From Ideonella sp. (GTDB lineage: Bacteria > Pseudomonadota > Gammaproteobacteria > Burkholderiales > Burkholderiaceae_C): a DNA stretch of 64,000 nucleotides. The position numbers and the translations under genes are program-made. The notes below the pieces were generated by a model. That model saw only the letters and a list, made by a program, of their open reading frames with translations. It searched no databases and had not been told where the DNA came from. Below, piece after piece: positions 28,075 to 38,109 of the stretch (positions are counted from its first letter, which is position 1; each line of letters begins with the position of its first letter). The DNA lies in assembly GCA_015075165.1 (NCBI GenBank), contig JABTUY010000001.1:806001-870000 (forward strand), read 5' to 3'.

Positions 28075-28485
28075 TCAATCGTCACGGGCCTTGCCGCGCT
28101 GGCTGACCTTGCCGCGACCACGGTCGTGGTCATCGCCGTGGCCACGCCACTGTGCGCGCGGCTGTACATGATGGTCGTACCAGTCGTGGCGCACGAAGTA
28201 CACCGGGACGCCGCAAGCCGCGTAGCGGTGGCAATGCTTGGCCCAGTGCTTGCGGTGTCCGGGTGGCACCCACATGTACACCGGCGCCGGCTGCGCAACC
28301 ACCACCGGGCGTACGACCACCACCGGCTGCGCCACGACCACCTGCGGCTGCGGGAAGCGACCGATGTCGATGCGGCCGTACACGCCGGGTTGGCTGATTT
28401 GGACCGACACGCCGACGTCGGTGGCGCCGGCGGCAAGGGCGGCAAGGGTCATGGCGCCCGCACACAGCAGCTTGAGGGGTTTCAT
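28075..28485 (-). CDS. Small secreted Val/His-rich protein, betaproteobacterial
   Basis: 136 residues. Signal peptide MKPLKLLCAGAMTLAALAAG, then VSVQISQPGVYGRIDIGRFP, a Val-rich VVVAQPVVVVRPVVVAQP stretch, PVYMWVPPGHRKHWAKHCHR and PVYFVRHDWYDHH, ending in a basic/acidic GHGDDHDRGRGK tail. Proteins with this order are frequent in Burkholderiales genomes and lack an assigned function; the His/Cys cluster could bind metal. The gene stands alone between dnaE and the patatin. Confidence 0.75.
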   Translation of the reverse strand: MKPLKLLCAGAMTLAALAAGATDVGVSVQISQPGVYGRIDIGRFPQPQVVVAQPVVVVRPVVVAQPAPVYMWVPPGHRKHWAKHCHRYAACGVPVYFVRHDWYDHHVQPRAQWRGHGDDHDRGRGKVSQRGKARDD

Positions 28486-28602
28486 CCGGGCCTCATTGAC
28501 AACGAAAGCCCCAGACTAACGGCTGCACGGTGCGCCGCGGGTGCATGACGCCCCAGCGCTTACGGCTGATTACACCGATCGCCCGCTTGCCGAACGAAGC
28601 GT

Positions 28603-31600
28603 CTATTCGTACACGATCGCGGCCTCGCCGCCGTCGGCCACCGCCTTCCAGCGCTGCAGCGCCTCGTCGCTGGGCCAGAAGCGGCCGTCGGCGCCGAGGT
28701 CGACCTCGGCGCGCGCCTCGTGGCGCTCGATGCGCAGCCGCACCGCCAGGCCCAGCGTGGTGGCGCCCTGTTCGCCGGCCACGCGCCGCACCGGCCATTG
28801 CCGCAGTAAGTCCTGCAGCGGCGGCGCCTTGCCGTTGACGTTCACCGCCAGGTAGCGGCCGAAGCGCGCACGCGCCGCGGCGAGGTCCCACACCTGCTGC
28901 ACGTTCAGGCGCAGCCCGCCGCTGAAGCGATCGGGCTGCACACGGCCTTGCACGACCAGCAGCTCGTCTTCGCGCAGCAGGTCGCGCGTGGTCTCGAGCA
29001 GGTCTTCGCTGACCACCGCCTCGATGCGCTCGCTCATGTCGTCGAGCTTGAAGATCGCCACCCGGCCGCGCTGGCTGTTGACCAGGCGCAGCTCGAGCAC
29101 CACGCCGGCCAGCAGCACCGGCTCGCGCGAATCGACCAGGTCGGCGATGCGGCGCTTGGCGATGCGGCGCACCTCGGCCGCATGCTGCTCGAACAGGTGG
29201 CCCGAGTAGTAGAAGCCGAGCGCGGTCTTCTCGTGCGCCAGCCGCGTGCGCACATCGAACGGCTCGGCCGCAACCAGCGCCGGCTCGTGCGTGGACGCGG
29301 CATGCGAATCGCCGAAGTCGAACAGGCCGCCTTGCGTCTGGTTGACCTCCTGCGTGTCGGCCCATTCGAAGGCCAGGCCCACGCTGGCCAGCAGCGCGGC
29401 GCGCCCGGCCGCCGCGTCGGCGTCATCGCCCACGGCTGCGTGACCGGCGGACAGCGGCGCGGCGTCGGTCGCGCGATCCGGATGCAACGCATCGAACGCG
29501 CCGGCCTTGATCAGCGCCTCGACGGCGCGCTTGTTGACGCGCTGGCGATCGACGCGTGCGCAGAAGTCGAACAGGCTGCGGAACGGCCCGGCCGCACCAT
29601 CACCCGCACCGCCACCCGATACACCGGCTGCACCTCCGGCCGCATCGCCGCTGCGGCCCTCGCGCGCCGCGACGATGGCCTCGATCGCGCCCTGCCCGGT
29701 GCCCTTCACCGCGCCGAGGCCATAGCGCACGCGGCGATCGCCGATCGGCTCGAAGCGCCACACACCGCGGTTCACGTCGGGCGGCTCGAACTCCACGTTG
29801 AACAGCTTGGCGTCGTCGATCAGCACCTTGAGCTTGTCGGTGTTGTCGATCTCGATGCTCATGTTGGCGGCGTAGAACTCCGCCGGGTAGTGCACCTTCA
29901 GCCACGCGGTGTGATACGCCAGCACCACGTAGGCGGCGGCGTGGCTCTTGTTGAAGCCATAGCCGGCGAACTTCTCCATCAGGTCGAACACCTCGTCGGC
30001 CTGGGCCTGGTCGACGCCGTTGCGTGCTGCGCCGGCGCGAAACAGCTCGCGCTGCTGGGCCATCTCTTCGGGCTTCTTCTTGCCCATCGCACGGCGCAGC
30101 AGGTCGGCGCCGCCGGCGGAGTAGCCGGCGAGGATCTGCGCGCCCTGCATCACGTGCTCCTGGTACACGATGACGCCGTAGGTCTCGCGCAACAGGTCTT
30201 CGAGCAGCGGATGCGGGTAGGTGATCGGCTCGCGGCCGTGCTTGCGCGCGCAGAACGACGGGATGCTCTCCATCGGCCCGGGCCGGTACAGCGCGTTGAG
30301 CGCGATCAGGTCCTCGAGCTTCGACGGCTTGGCGTCGCGCAGCATGCCGATCATGCCGCGCGATTCGAACTGGAACACCGACTCGGTCTGGCCGTTGGCG
30401 AACAGGCGGTACACCGCCGGGTCGTCGAACGGCAGGCGGTCGAAGCTGAAGCCGGCCTGGTCGGGATGGCGCGCGACGATGAACTCGCGGGCCAGCTCGA
30501 GGATCGTCAGCGTGGCCAGGCCGAGGAAGTCGAACTTCACGAGGCCGATTGCCTCGACGTCGTCCTTGTCGAACTGGCTCACCGCCGAGTCGCTGCCGGG
30601 CTGCTGGTACAGCGGGCAGAAGTCGGTGATGCGGCCCGGTGCGATCAGCACGCCGCCGGCGTGCATGCCGATATTGCGCACCAGGCCTTCCACCTGCGTG
30701 GCCAGCGTCAGCAGCTCGGCCACCTCCTCCTCGGCCGCCTCGCGCTGCTCGAGCTCGGGCGCTTCCTTGCGCGCGTAGACCAGGCCCGGGTCGGGCTGCT
30801 CGGGCAGCCGCGCCAGCGTCACGGTCTTGCCCGGCGGCGCCGGGATCAGCTTGGCGATCGAGTCGACGTGGCCGTAGCCCATGCCGAGCACGCGGCCGAC
30901 GTCGCGCAGCGCGGCCTTGGCGGCCATCGTGCCGAAGGTGGCGATCTGGCTCACCGCGTCGCGGCCGTAGCGCTGCTTCACGTAGTCGATCACGCGGTCG
31001 CGGTTGGCCTGGCAGAAGTCGATGTCGAAGTCGGGCATCGACACGCGCTCGGGGTTCAGGAAGCGCTCGAACATCAGGTTGTACTGGATCGGGTCGAGCC
31101 CGGTGATGCCCAGCGCATACGCCACCAGCGATCCCGCACCCGAGCCGCGGCCCGGGCCCACCGGGCAGCCGTGCTCGAGCGCCCAGTTGATGAAGTCGGC
31201 CACGATCAGGAAGTAGCCGGCAAAGCCCATCTGCCGGATGGTGGCGATCTCGTACTCGAGCCGCTCGACATAGCGTGCACGCTGCGCATCGCGCGCCGCA
31301 GGCTCCGGGTACAGCGCGAGCAAGCGCCGCTCGAGCCCCTCGTGGCTGAGCCTGCGAAAGTACTCGTCGAGCGGCGAACCATCGGGCGTCGGAAAATCGG
31401 GCAGCTGCGACTTGCCGAGCGTGAGCTTGAGGTTGCAGCGCATCGCGATGCGCTCGCTGTTGGCGAGCGCCGACGGCACATCGGCGAACAGGTCGGCCAT
31501 CTGCTGCTGCGTCTTGAAGTACTGCTCGCGTGAGAAGCGCTTGACGCGCCGCGGGTTGGCGAGCGTCTCGCCTTCGGCGACGCAGACGCGCGCCTCGTGC

Positions 31601-32229
31601 GCGTCGAACTCGTCGGGCGTCGCGAACTGCACCGGGTGCGTCGCCACCACCGGCAGCTTCAGTTGCGCCGCCAGCGCCACCGCGGCGCGCACGTGCGCCT
31701 CGTTGCCGGGCAGCCCGGCGCGTTGCAACTCGAGGTAGAAGCGCCCCGGGTACAGCGCCGCCAGCCGCTGCGCCAGCGCGGCCGCGCGCTCGCTGTCGCC
31801 GGCCAGCAGCGCCGCGCCGACCGCGCCCGAGTCGGCGCCCGACAGCGCGATCAGCCCGGCGTGGCATTCGGCCAGCCACTCCCACTTGACCCAGGCCTGC
31901 GCGCGCTGCGCGTTGGTTGTCCACGCGCGCGACAGCAACTCGCACAGGCCGTGGTAGCCGGCGCGATCGCACGCCAGCAGCAGCAGCCGCGATGCGTGCT
32001 TGTCGCCACCGGGCAGCGGCTCGAGCCAGAGATCGACACCGATGATCGGCTTGACGCCGCCGCTGCTGCACGCCTTGTAGAACTTCACCGCGCCGAACAG
32101 GTTGCCGAGGTCGGTGATCGCCAGCGCGCCCTGGCCATCGCCGCGCGCGGCGGCCACCGCATCGGCCACGCGCAGCGTGCCGTCGACCACCGAGTACTCG
32201 GTGTGCAGGCGCAGGTGGACGAAGCCCAT
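28603..32229 (-). CDS. dnaE: DNA polymerase III subunit alpha
   Basis: 1208 residues from the ATG at 32229 (MGFVHLRLHTEYSVVDGTLR). PHP domain first, then the C-family palm: GPGRGSGAGSLVAYALGITG and PDFDIDFCQANRDRV carry the catalytic aspartates, with DFLGLATLTIL and YRPGPMESIP following. An internal clamp-binding QGGLF sits near residue 970, and an OB fold (GVVLELRLVNSQRGRVAIFK) near the end. A Gly/Ala-rich insertion of about 25 residues (around base 29600) precedes FRSLFDFCARVD. It is the replicative polymerase. The ATG has no Shine-Dalgarno, but TACAAT lies 7 bases before it. Confidence 0.97.
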   Translation of the reverse strand: MGFVHLRLHTEYSVVDGTLRVADAVAAARGDGQGALAITDLGNLFGAVKFYKACSSGGVKPIIGVDLWLEPLPGGDKHASRLLLLACDRAGYHGLCELLSRAWTTNAQRAQAWVKWEWLAECHAGLIALSGADSGAVGAALLAGDSERAAALAQRLAALYPGRFYLELQRAGLPGNEAHVRAAVALAAQLKLPVVATHPVQFATPDEFDAHEARVCVAEGETLANPRRVKRFSREQYFKTQQQMADLFADVPSALANSERIAMRCNLKLTLGKSQLPDFPTPDGSPLDEYFRRLSHEGLERRLLALYPEPAARDAQRARYVERLEYEIATIRQMGFAGYFLIVADFINWALEHGCPVGPGRGSGAGSLVAYALGITGLDPIQYNLMFERFLNPERVSMPDFDIDFCQANRDRVIDYVKQRYGRDAVSQIATFGTMAAKAALRDVGRVLGMGYGHVDSIAKLIPAPPGKTVTLARLPEQPDPGLVYARKEAPELEQREAAEEEVAELLTLATQVEGLVRNIGMHAGGVLIAPGRITDFCPLYQQPGSDSAVSQFDKDDVEAIGLVKFDFLGLATLTILELAREFIVARHPDQAGFSFDRLPFDDPAVYRLFANGQTESVFQFESRGMIGMLRDAKPSKLEDLIALNALYRPGPMESIPSFCARKHGREPITYPHPLLEDLLRETYGVIVYQEHVMQGAQILAGYSAGGADLLRRAMGKKKPEEMAQQRELFRAGAARNGVDQAQADEVFDLMEKFAGYGFNKSHAAAYVVLAYHTAWLKVHYPAEFYAANMSIEIDNTDKLKVLIDDAKLFNVEFEPPDVNRGVWRFEPIGDRRVRYGLGAVKGTGQGAIEAIVAAREGRSGDAAGGAAGVSGGGAGDGAAGPFRSLFDFCARVDRQRVNKRAVEALIKAGAFDALHPDRATDAAPLSAGHAAVGDDADAAAGRAALLASVGLAFEWADTQEVNQTQGGLFDFGDSHAASTHEPALVAAEPFDVRTRLAHEKTALGFYYSGHLFEQHAAEVRRIAKRRIADLVDSREPVLLAGVVLELRLVNSQRGRVAIFKLDDMSERIEAVVSEDLLETTRDLLREDELLVVQGRVQPDRFSGGLRLNVQQVWDLAAARARFGRYLAVNVNGKAPPLQDLLRQWPVRRVAGEQGATTLGLAVRLRIERHEARAEVDLGADGRFWPSDEALQRWKAVADGGEAAIVYE

Positions 32230-32236
32230 GCGGACG

Positions 32237-32242
32237 ATTGTA
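32237..32242 (-). promoter_or_regulatory. Candidate -10 element of dnaE, seven bases before the start codon
   Basis: TACAAT on the minus strand, CGTCCGC, then the dnaE ATG. No Shine-Dalgarno. The predicted start site is at the ATG itself, implying leaderless translation. Confidence 0.45.
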
Positions 32243-32280
32243 GGGAGCACCATCGCGCCGGGCGCGCGCAACGCGCCCGG

Positions 32281-32286
32281 TAGAAT
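32281..32286 (+). promoter_or_regulatory. Candidate -10 element of the alpha/beta hydrolase gene, seven bases before the start codon
   Basis: TAGAAT, CCCCTCG, then ATG at 32294, with no Shine-Dalgarno. It lies back to back with the dnaE element; 38 bases separate the two hexamers. Confidence 0.45.
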
Positions 32287-32293
32287 CCCCTCG

Positions 32294-33265
32294 ATGAGTC
32301 GCTGGCTGCCGCGCGCGATCGGCCTGCTGCTGATGGTCAGCGCGCTGGCGCTCGCGCTGTCACGTGCGCCGGATCGCAGCGTCGAGTCGCTGGTGGCGCG
32401 CTGGGCACCGCCGCCGTCGCAGTTCATCGACCTGCACGGGCAGTTGGTGCACCTGCGCGACGAGGGCCCGCGCGACGACGCACTGCCGCTGGTGCTGCTG
32501 CACGGCACCGCGGCGAGCCTGCATACCTGGGAGGGTTGGGCCGCGGTGCTGCGCGCGCAGCACCGCGTGATCAGCTTCGATCTGCCAGGCTTCGGACTGA
32601 CGGGCCCCTTCGCCGGCCGCTACGCGTCGTGGTCGTACCGCGGCGACGACCTGGCGCGCTTCGTGATCGAACTGCTCGACACGCTGAAGGTGCAGCGCTT
32701 CGCGATCGGCGGCAACTCGCTCGGCGGCGAGGTGGCATGGCGCGTCGCCGCGCTGGCGCCCGATCGGGTGCAGCGCCTGGTGCTGGTCGACGCCGCGGGC
32801 TACGCGCTGCAGCCGGAATCGGTGCCGCTCGGGTTCCGGCTGGCGCAGGTGCCGCTGGCAAACCGACTGGTCGAGTGGCTGCTGCCGCGCGGCCTGGTGG
32901 AAGACAGCGTGCGCAATGTCTATGGCAACCCGGCCCGGGTGACGCCGGCGCTGGTCGACCGCTACTTCGAGTTGCAGCTGCGCGAGGGCAACCGCCACGC
33001 GCTGGTGCAACGCTTCCAGGCGCAGGCGCTGGACCAGCAATCGGTGGACGATGCGATCGCGCGCATCCGTGCGTTGAAGCTGCCGACGCTGATCCTCTGG
33101 GGCGGACGCGACCGCCTGATTCCGCCGCAGTTCGCGCAGCGCTTCGCGCACGACATCGCCGGCAGCCGGCGGGTGGTGTTCGACGCGCTCGGACACGTGC
33201 CGCAGGAGGAAGACCCGGCCGCCACGACGGCCGCGCTGCAGGCGTTCTGGCACGAGGCCCGGTGA
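32294..33265 (+). CDS. Alpha/beta hydrolase, membrane anchored
   Basis: 323 residues. An N-terminal hydrophobic segment (AIGLLLMVSALALALS) would anchor or export it. VLLHGTAASLHTWEGW is the HG oxyanion loop, GGNSLGGEVAW has nucleophile Ser142, WGGRDRLIPP has the acid and GHVPQEEDP the histidine. The order fits haloalkane dehalogenase/meta-cleavage hydrolase-like esterases; substrate unknown. It is transcribed away from dnaE from an overlapping short intergenic region of 64 bases. Confidence 0.9.
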   Translation: MSRWLPRAIGLLLMVSALALALSRAPDRSVESLVARWAPPPSQFIDLHGQLVHLRDEGPRDDALPLVLLHGTAASLHTWEGWAAVLRAQHRVISFDLPGFGLTGPFAGRYASWSYRGDDLARFVIELLDTLKVQRFAIGGNSLGGEVAWRVAALAPDRVQRLVLVDAAGYALQPESVPLGFRLAQVPLANRLVEWLLPRGLVEDSVRNVYGNPARVTPALVDRYFELQLREGNRHALVQRFQAQALDQQSVDDAIARIRALKLPTLILWGGRDRLIPPQFAQRFAHDIAGSRRVVFDALGHVPQEEDPAATTAALQAFWHEAR

Positions 33266-33268
33266 GCC

Positions 33269-33288
33269 GCGGCGGCCTTCGCCGCCGC
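33269..33288. terminator. Bidirectional GC hairpin between convergent genes
   Basis: GCGGCGG, a CCTTCG loop and CCGCCGC, in the 37-base gap between the hydrolase and pirin stops. No T-run on either side, so termination strength is uncertain. Confidence 0.45.
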
Positions 33289-33302
33289 GCAACCGGCGCG
33301 GC

Positions 33303-34004
33303 TTACGGCGCCAGATCGAACACCAGTACCTCGGCGTCGCGTCCGTCGGCCAGCATGATGCGCGGCTCGTCGCGCAGCAGCGCAGCATCGCCCGCCTGCA
33401 GCGCGCGCCCGTTGACCGCGACGCCGCCGCGCGCCACGTGCACGTAGCCCAGCCGGCCCGGCGCCAGCGCGAGCTCGGCGCGTTCGGCCCCGTCGAACAG
33501 CCCGGCGTGCAGCCGCGCATCGGCATGCAGCGTCACCGCGCCATCACGGCCGCCGGGCGACGCCACCAGACGCAGGCGGCCGCGCTTGTCTTCGCCGGCG
33601 AACGCCTTCTGCTCGTAGCCCGGTGCGATGCCGGTGGCATCGGGCAGGATCCAGATCTGCAGGAAGTGCGTCATCGCGTCGGGCGCGGCGTTGAACTCGC
33701 TGTGCATCACGCCGCGGCCGGCGCTCATGCGCTGCACCTCGCCCGGCACGATCGTGGCGCCGTTGCCGAGGCTGTCGCGATGCGCCAGTACGCCATCGAG
33801 CACGTAGCTGACGATCTCCATGTCGCGGTGGCCATGCGTGCCGAAGCCGGTACCCGGCGCGATGCGGTCTTCGTTGATCACACGTAGATTGCCGAAGCTC
33901 ATGTGCTGCGGATCGTGGTACTCGGCGAACGAGAAGCTGTGGCGACTCTGGAGCCAGCCATGGTCGGCCTGGCCTCGTTCGGCGGAGCGGCGCAGCGTGA
34001 TCAT
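33303..34004 (-). CDS. Pirin family protein (quercetinase-like bicupin)
   Basis: 233 residues from the ATG at 34004, which has a strong AGGAGG ribosome site; longer frames are rejected. RHSFSFAEYHDPQHMSFGNL and RVINEDRIAPGTGFGTHGHR carry the pirin metal ligands (His, His, His, Glu), MEIVSYVLDG follows, and GVMHSEFN completes the N-cupin. E. coli YhhW of this family has quercetinase activity; physiological role is unsettled. Divergent from a LysR gene, a pairing conserved in Burkholderiales, so the LysR protein probably controls it. Confidence 0.93.
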   Translation of the reverse strand: MITLRRSAERGQADHGWLQSRHSFSFAEYHDPQHMSFGNLRVINEDRIAPGTGFGTHGHRDMEIVSYVLDGVLAHRDSLGNGATIVPGEVQRMSAGRGVMHSEFNAAPDAMTHFLQIWILPDATGIAPGYEQKAFAGEDKRGRLRLVASPGGRDGAVTLHADARLHAGLFDGAERAELALAPGRLGYVHVARGGVAVNGRALQAGDAALLRDEPRIMLADGRDAEVLVFDLAP

Positions 34005-34218
34005 CGAGAACCTCCTGACATTCGATGTCGCCACTGTAGAAGGCGTTACCAGCCGTTGTCTGCATGCGGTTCGCAGCCGTCGTTCAAATATGATGAAGCC
34101 CTGACGACCAACGTTGGGATCGAAGAACGCCCGAGTCCTGCGGCGCTGCCCGCCGGGCGCCGCGCGGCCGCTGCAACATGACAAGCTTCCTCGGAGGACG
34201 GCCACGCGCCGCGGTGCA

Positions 34219-35208
34219 ATGGTTGCCACGCGGCGCGACGCGTTGACCCCCGAGGCGTTGGGCATGGTCGACGCCATCGCGCGTACCGGCAGCTTCGCCG
34301 CGGCCGCGCGCGAGATGGGCAAAGTGCCGTCGGCGCTGACCTACAGCGTGCGCCAGCTCGAAGAGGCGCTCGATGTGCTGCTGTTCGACCGCAGCTCGCG
34401 CCAGGCGAGGCTCACCGCGGCCGGCCGTGAACTGCTCGAGCACGGCCGCCGCGTGCTCGGCGAGATCGACGCGCTGGCCAATCGCGTGCGCCGCGTGGCC
34501 ACCGGCTGGGAGGCCACGCTGACCGTGGTGGCCGATGGCGTGTTGTCGCGGCTGACGCTGTTCGAGCTGATCGAGAGCTTCTATGCACAGCGCGCTTCCG
34601 CCGGCAGCGGCCCCGGTACCCAGCTGCGGCTGCGCACCGAGGTGCTCACCGGCGTGTGGGAGGCGCTCGTCACCGGCGAAGCCGATCTGGCGATCGGCCT
34701 CACCGGCGAGAGGCAACATCCGGACATCGAGCTTCGCCCGTTGGGCGAGATGTCGTTCGTGTTCGTGGTGGCGCCGCACCACCCACTGGCGGCAGCGCCG
34801 GAACCGCTGGCCGACGAACTGATCCTGCAGCATCGCGCGGTGGCGGTGGCCGATTCGGCGCGGCGCCTCGCATCGGCCACCTACAACCTGCTCGGCGGGC
34901 AGGACGTGCTCACCGTGGCGTCGATGGGCGCCAAGGTCCAGGCGCAGCTGCGCGGCCTGGGCTGCGGCTTCGTGCCCGAGCCGCTGGTAACCCCGCAGCT
35001 GCGCGATGGCCGCCTGGTGGCCAAGCGCGTGCAGCGTGGTGCACCGCGCGCACGCATGGGTTACGCCTGGCGCACCGCCGCGGTCGGCAAGCCGCGCAAG
35101 CCGCCGCAGGGCCTGGCGCTGCAATGGTGGTTGCGCCAGCTCGAGAGCCCGGCCACGCGTACGGCCTTGCTGCAGCGACACCTCGGCATGCCGGGCGACG
35201 GCGACTGA
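34219..35208 (+). CDS. LysR-family transcriptional regulator (pirin-linked)
   Basis: 329 residues from the ATG at 34219. LysR helix-turn-helix: TGSFAAAAREMGKVPSALTY and SVRQLEEALDVLLFDRSSRQ, followed by an inducer-binding domain. A GGAGG lies about 20 bases upstream of the ATG, too far for this start, so the true start may be an upstream non-ATG codon. It is divergent from pirin with a 214-base spacer containing TATGAT and TACAGT hexamers suited to opposing promoters. gluQ starts 6 bases after its stop. Confidence 0.9.
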   Translation: MVATRRDALTPEALGMVDAIARTGSFAAAAREMGKVPSALTYSVRQLEEALDVLLFDRSSRQARLTAAGRELLEHGRRVLGEIDALANRVRRVATGWEATLTVVADGVLSRLTLFELIESFYAQRASAGSGPGTQLRLRTEVLTGVWEALVTGEADLAIGLTGERQHPDIELRPLGEMSFVFVVAPHHPLAAAPEPLADELILQHRAVAVADSARRLASATYNLLGGQDVLTVASMGAKVQAQLRGLGCGFVPEPLVTPQLRDGRLVAKRVQRGAPRARMGYAWRTAAVGKPRKPPQGLALQWWLRQLESPATRTALLQRHLGMPGDGD

Positions 35209-35214
35209 CACGGC

Positions 35215-36099
35215 ATGCACTACATCGGCCGCTTCGCCCCCACACCGTCGGGCCCGCTGCACGAAGGCTCGCTGGTCGCCGCGCTGGCGAGCTGGCTTGA
35301 CGCACGCGCGCACCAGGGTCGCTGGCTGGTACGCATCGAAGACCTCGACACGCCGCGCAACGATCCCGGCGCCGATCAGATCATCCTCGGCCAGCTCGCG
35401 ATCTGCGGCCTGGTCAGCGACGACGAGCCGCTGCCGCAGTCGACCCGTGTCGCCGCCTACGACGAGGCGCTGCTGCAGCTCGCCGACGCCGGACAGGTCT
35501 ACCCCTGCGGCTGCAGCCGGCGCGAGATCGGCCAGCTGCTGGTCACGCTGGGTTTCCTGCAAGGCCAGGACGAGGAGCCGGTGTACCCCGGCACCTGCCG
35601 CAACGGCCTGATGGGCAAGCCAGCACGCTCGATGCGCGTGCTGACCGCACTGCACGGCGAGGACACGCGGATCCGCTGGCTCGACCGCCGGCTCGGCCGG
35701 CAGCGGCAGAACGTGACACGAGAAGTGGGCGACTTCGTCGTCAAACGCGCCGACGGCGTCTTCGCCTACCAGCTCGCGGTGGTGGTCGACGATGCCTGGC
35801 AAGGCATCACCCACGTTGTGCGTGGCGAAGACTTGGCCGACAACACCGCGCGGCAGATCCACCTGCAGCGCCTGCTCGGCCTGCCCGAGGTGCAGTACCT
35901 GCACACGCCGCTGGTGATGGGCATCGACGGCGCCAAGTTGTCGAAGCAGAACGGCGCCACCGCGCTCGACGTGAGCGACCCACTGGCCGCGCTGCAGCGG
36001 GCAGCGCAGGTGCTCGAGTTGCCGCGCATCGAGGCACTCTCGGTCGCCGAGTGGCTGGTCGCCGCGGTGCGCGCGTGGGCGCAGCGCTGGGCGCGCTGA
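35215..36099 (+). CDS. gluQ: Glutamyl-Q tRNA(Asp) synthetase
   Basis: 294 residues. [19 protein letters not shown] is the HIGH-type class I motif, [11 protein letters not shown] with a later YPGTC forms the zinc site, and [11 protein letters not shown] is the KMSKS motif. There is no anticodon-binding domain, so it is the truncated GluRS paralogue that attaches Glu to queuosine in the anticodon of tRNA-Asp. It is probably cotranscribed with the LysR gene in front and converges on orn with 43 bases between. Confidence 0.96.
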   Translation: MHYIGRFAPTPSGPLHEGSLVAALASWLDARAHQGRWLVRIEDLDTPRNDPGADQIILGQLAICGLVSDDEPLPQSTRVAAYDEALLQLADAGQVYPCGCSRREIGQLLVTLGFLQGQDEEPVYPGTCRNGLMGKPARSMRVLTALHGEDTRIRWLDRRLGRQRQNVTREVGDFVVKRADGVFAYQLAVVVDDAWQGITHVVRGEDLADNTARQIHLQRLLGLPEVQYLHTPLVMGIDGAKLSKQNGATALDVSDPLAALQRAAQVLELPRIEALSVAEWLVAAVRAWAQRWAR

Positions 36100-36142
36100 A
36101 GTCGCGCCGGGTGCCAAGGCCAGCGGGCCAGCGGCCCGTGCG

Positions 36143-36724
36143 CTACACGGTGAGCCAGTTCGCGCGGTAGTACAGCAGCTCGTCGATCGACTCGTGCACG
36201 TCGGCGAGCGCGGTGTGCGCCTGGTTCTTCGTCACGCCGTCGAGCAGCGCCGGGCGCCAGCGGCGCGCCAGCTCCTTCAGCGTGCTGACGTCGAGGTTGC
36301 GATAGTGGAAGAACGCCTCGAGCTTCGGCATGTGGATGGCCAGGAAGCGGCGGTCCTGGCAGATGGTGTTGCCGCACATCGGGCTCTTGCCGGCGCCAAC
36401 GTACTGCCGCAGCCAGGCGATCACCGCCGCCTCGGCAGCAGCCTCGTCGACGATCGACGCGCGCACGCGCGCGGTGAGGCCGCTCTTGCCGTGCGTGTTC
36501 TGGTTCCAGCCGTCCATCGCGTCGAGCGTGGCATCGCTCTGGTGAATCGCCAACACCGGGCCTTCGACGCGGCGGCTGACCTGCGCATCGGTGACCACCA
36601 CCGCGATCTCGATGATGCGGTCGCGCTCGGGCGACAACCCGGTCATCTCGAGATCGATCCAGATCAGGTTCTGATCGTTCGCGGCCAGCGTGTCGCTGGC
36701 GGTCGGTGCGGTGGCGGCATTCAT
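36143..36724 (-). CDS. orn: Oligoribonuclease
   Basis: 193 residues from the ATG at 36724. [20 protein letters not shown] has the DEDD exonuclease I motif, [10 protein letters not shown] and [11 protein letters not shown] follow (motif II), and [17 protein letters not shown] gives motif III with the histidine. Orn degrades 2-5-nt RNAs (nanoRNAs, pGpG) to mononucleotides and is usually essential. A GACAAT hexamer precedes the start by six bases, consistent with a leaderless message. Divergent from the M48 protease. Confidence 0.96.
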   Translation of the reverse strand: MNAATAPTASDTLAANDQNLIWIDLEMTGLSPERDRIIEIAVVVTDAQVSRRVEGPVLAIHQSDATLDAMDGWNQNTHGKSGLTARVRASIVDEAAAEAAVIAWLRQYVGAGKSPMCGNTICQDRRFLAIHMPKLEAFFHYRNLDVSTLKELARRWRPALLDGVTKNQAHTALADVHESIDELLYYRANWLTV

Positions 36725-36796
36725 GCAGCCATTGTCGCAGCAGGGCCGCACGCCGCAGACGTGTCCCGCCGAGCGGCGGGCCGGCGGCGGCGCGCC

Positions 36797-36802
36797 TACA
36801 CT
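36797..36802 (+). promoter_or_regulatory. Candidate -10 element of the M48 protease gene, seven bases before the start codon
   Basis: TACACT, GCGCGGC, then ATG at 36810; no Shine-Dalgarno. Same arrangement as at dnaE and the hydrolase gene. Confidence 0.4.
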
Positions 36803-36809
36803 GCGCGGC

Positions 36810-38075
36810 ATGTCGTTGCATCCGTTGTCCGGGCTGTTCGCGGTGGCGCTGCTGGCCACGCTCGGCCTCAAGCTGTGGCTGGCGTCGCGGCAGATGCGCC
36901 ACGTGGCGGCGCATCGCAACGCGGTGCCGCCGGCATTCGCGGCGCGCGTGACGCTGCAGGCGCACCAGCGCGCGGCCGACTACACGATCGCCAAGTCGCG
37001 CTTCGGGCTGCTGACGATGGCGGTGTCCACTGCACTGCTGCTCGGCTGGACGCTGCTCGGCGGCCTCGATGCATTGAACAGCTGGGTGCGCGATGCCGTG
37101 CTGCCGTGGGGCGGCGCGCTGGTCTACCAGCTTGCGCTGCTGAGCGCGTTCGTGCTGATCGGCGCGCTGATCGACCTGCCGTTCGACTGGTGGAGCACGT
37201 TCCGCATCGAGCAGCGCTTCGGCTTCAACCGCAGCAGCGGCGGCCTGTTTGCGGCCGATTTCACCAAGGGCCTACTGGTGGCCGCGGTGCTCGGCCTGCC
37301 GCTGGCCGCGCTGGTGTTGTGGCTCATGGCACGCACCGGCGGCTGGTGGTGGCTATGGGCCTGGTGCGCGTGGGCGGCGTTCAGCCTGCTGATGATGGTG
37401 GTCTACCCGACGCTGATCGCGCCGCTGTTCAACAAGTTCGAGCCGCTGCGCGACGAGGCGCTGGCCACGCGCGTGCGCTCGCTGATGCAGCGCTGCGGCT
37501 TCGCCGCCAAGGGCCTGTTCGTGATGGACGGCAGCCGCCGCTCGGCGCACGGCAATGCCTATTTCACCGGGCTCGGCGCGGCCAAGCGCGTGGTGTTCTT
37601 CGACACGCTGCTGGCCACCTTGTCGTCGCCCGAGGTCGAGGCCGTGCTCGCGCACGAGCTCGGGCACTTCAAGCGCCGGCATGTGCTCAAGCGCATGCTG
37701 GCGATGTTCGCGCTCAGCCTGGCCGCCCTCGCGCTGCTCGGCTGGCTGGCCACACGCAGCTGGTTCTACACCGCGCTGGGCGTGCAACCCAACCTCGCGG
37801 CGCCGAACGATGCGCTGGCGTTGCTGCTGTTCGCGCTGGCGGTGCCGGTGTTCGGTTTCTTCGTCTCGCCGCTGGCCGCGCAACTGTCGCGGCGGCACGA
37901 GTTCGAAGCCGATGCCTACGCCTGCGCGCAGGCCAGTGGCGCCGACCTGGCCAACGCGCTGATCAAGCTGCACCAGGACAACGCGTCGACGCTGACGCCC
38001 GATCCGCTGTACGTGCGCTTCTACTACTCGCACCCACCGGCCGGCGAGCGGCTGGCGGCGTTGCAGGCGGCGTGA
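36810..38075 (+). CDS. M48A (Ste24-type) membrane metallopeptidase
   Basis: 421 residues, several membrane segments. The zinc site HELGH is at residues 282-286 and the third ligand glutamate is in [34 protein letters not shown] is the Ste24/CAAX protease 1 signature. C-terminal [10 protein letters not shown] is conserved. Bacterial members are inner-membrane proteases thought to act in quality control. It lies 34 bases upstream of rsgA and is probably cotranscribed with it. Confidence 0.94.
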   Translation: MSLHPLSGLFAVALLATLGLKLWLASRQMRHVAAHRNAVPPAFAARVTLQAHQRAADYTIAKSRFGLLTMAVSTALLLGWTLLGGLDALNSWVRDAVLPWGGALVYQLALLSAFVLIGALIDLPFDWWSTFRIEQRFGFNRSSGGLFAADFTKGLLVAAVLGLPLAALVLWLMARTGGWWWLWAWCAWAAFSLLMMVVYPTLIAPLFNKFEPLRDEALATRVRSLMQRCGFAAKGLFVMDGSRRSAHGNAYFTGLGAAKRVVFFDTLLATLSSPEVEAVLAHELGHFKRRHVLKRMLAMFALSLAALALLGWLATRSWFYTALGVQPNLAAPNDALALLLFALAVPVFGFFVSPLAAQLSRRHEFEADAYACAQASGADLANALIKLHQDNASTLTPDPLYVRFYYSHPPAGERLAALQAA

Positions 38076-38109
38076 AGCACCGCGTGGCCGGCCGCGACGT
38101 CGCAGCACC

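Noticed and set aside
28948-31533. 861-codon frame on the plus strand over dnaE
   Set aside because: Mirror frame of dnaE; composition artefact of high third-position GC.
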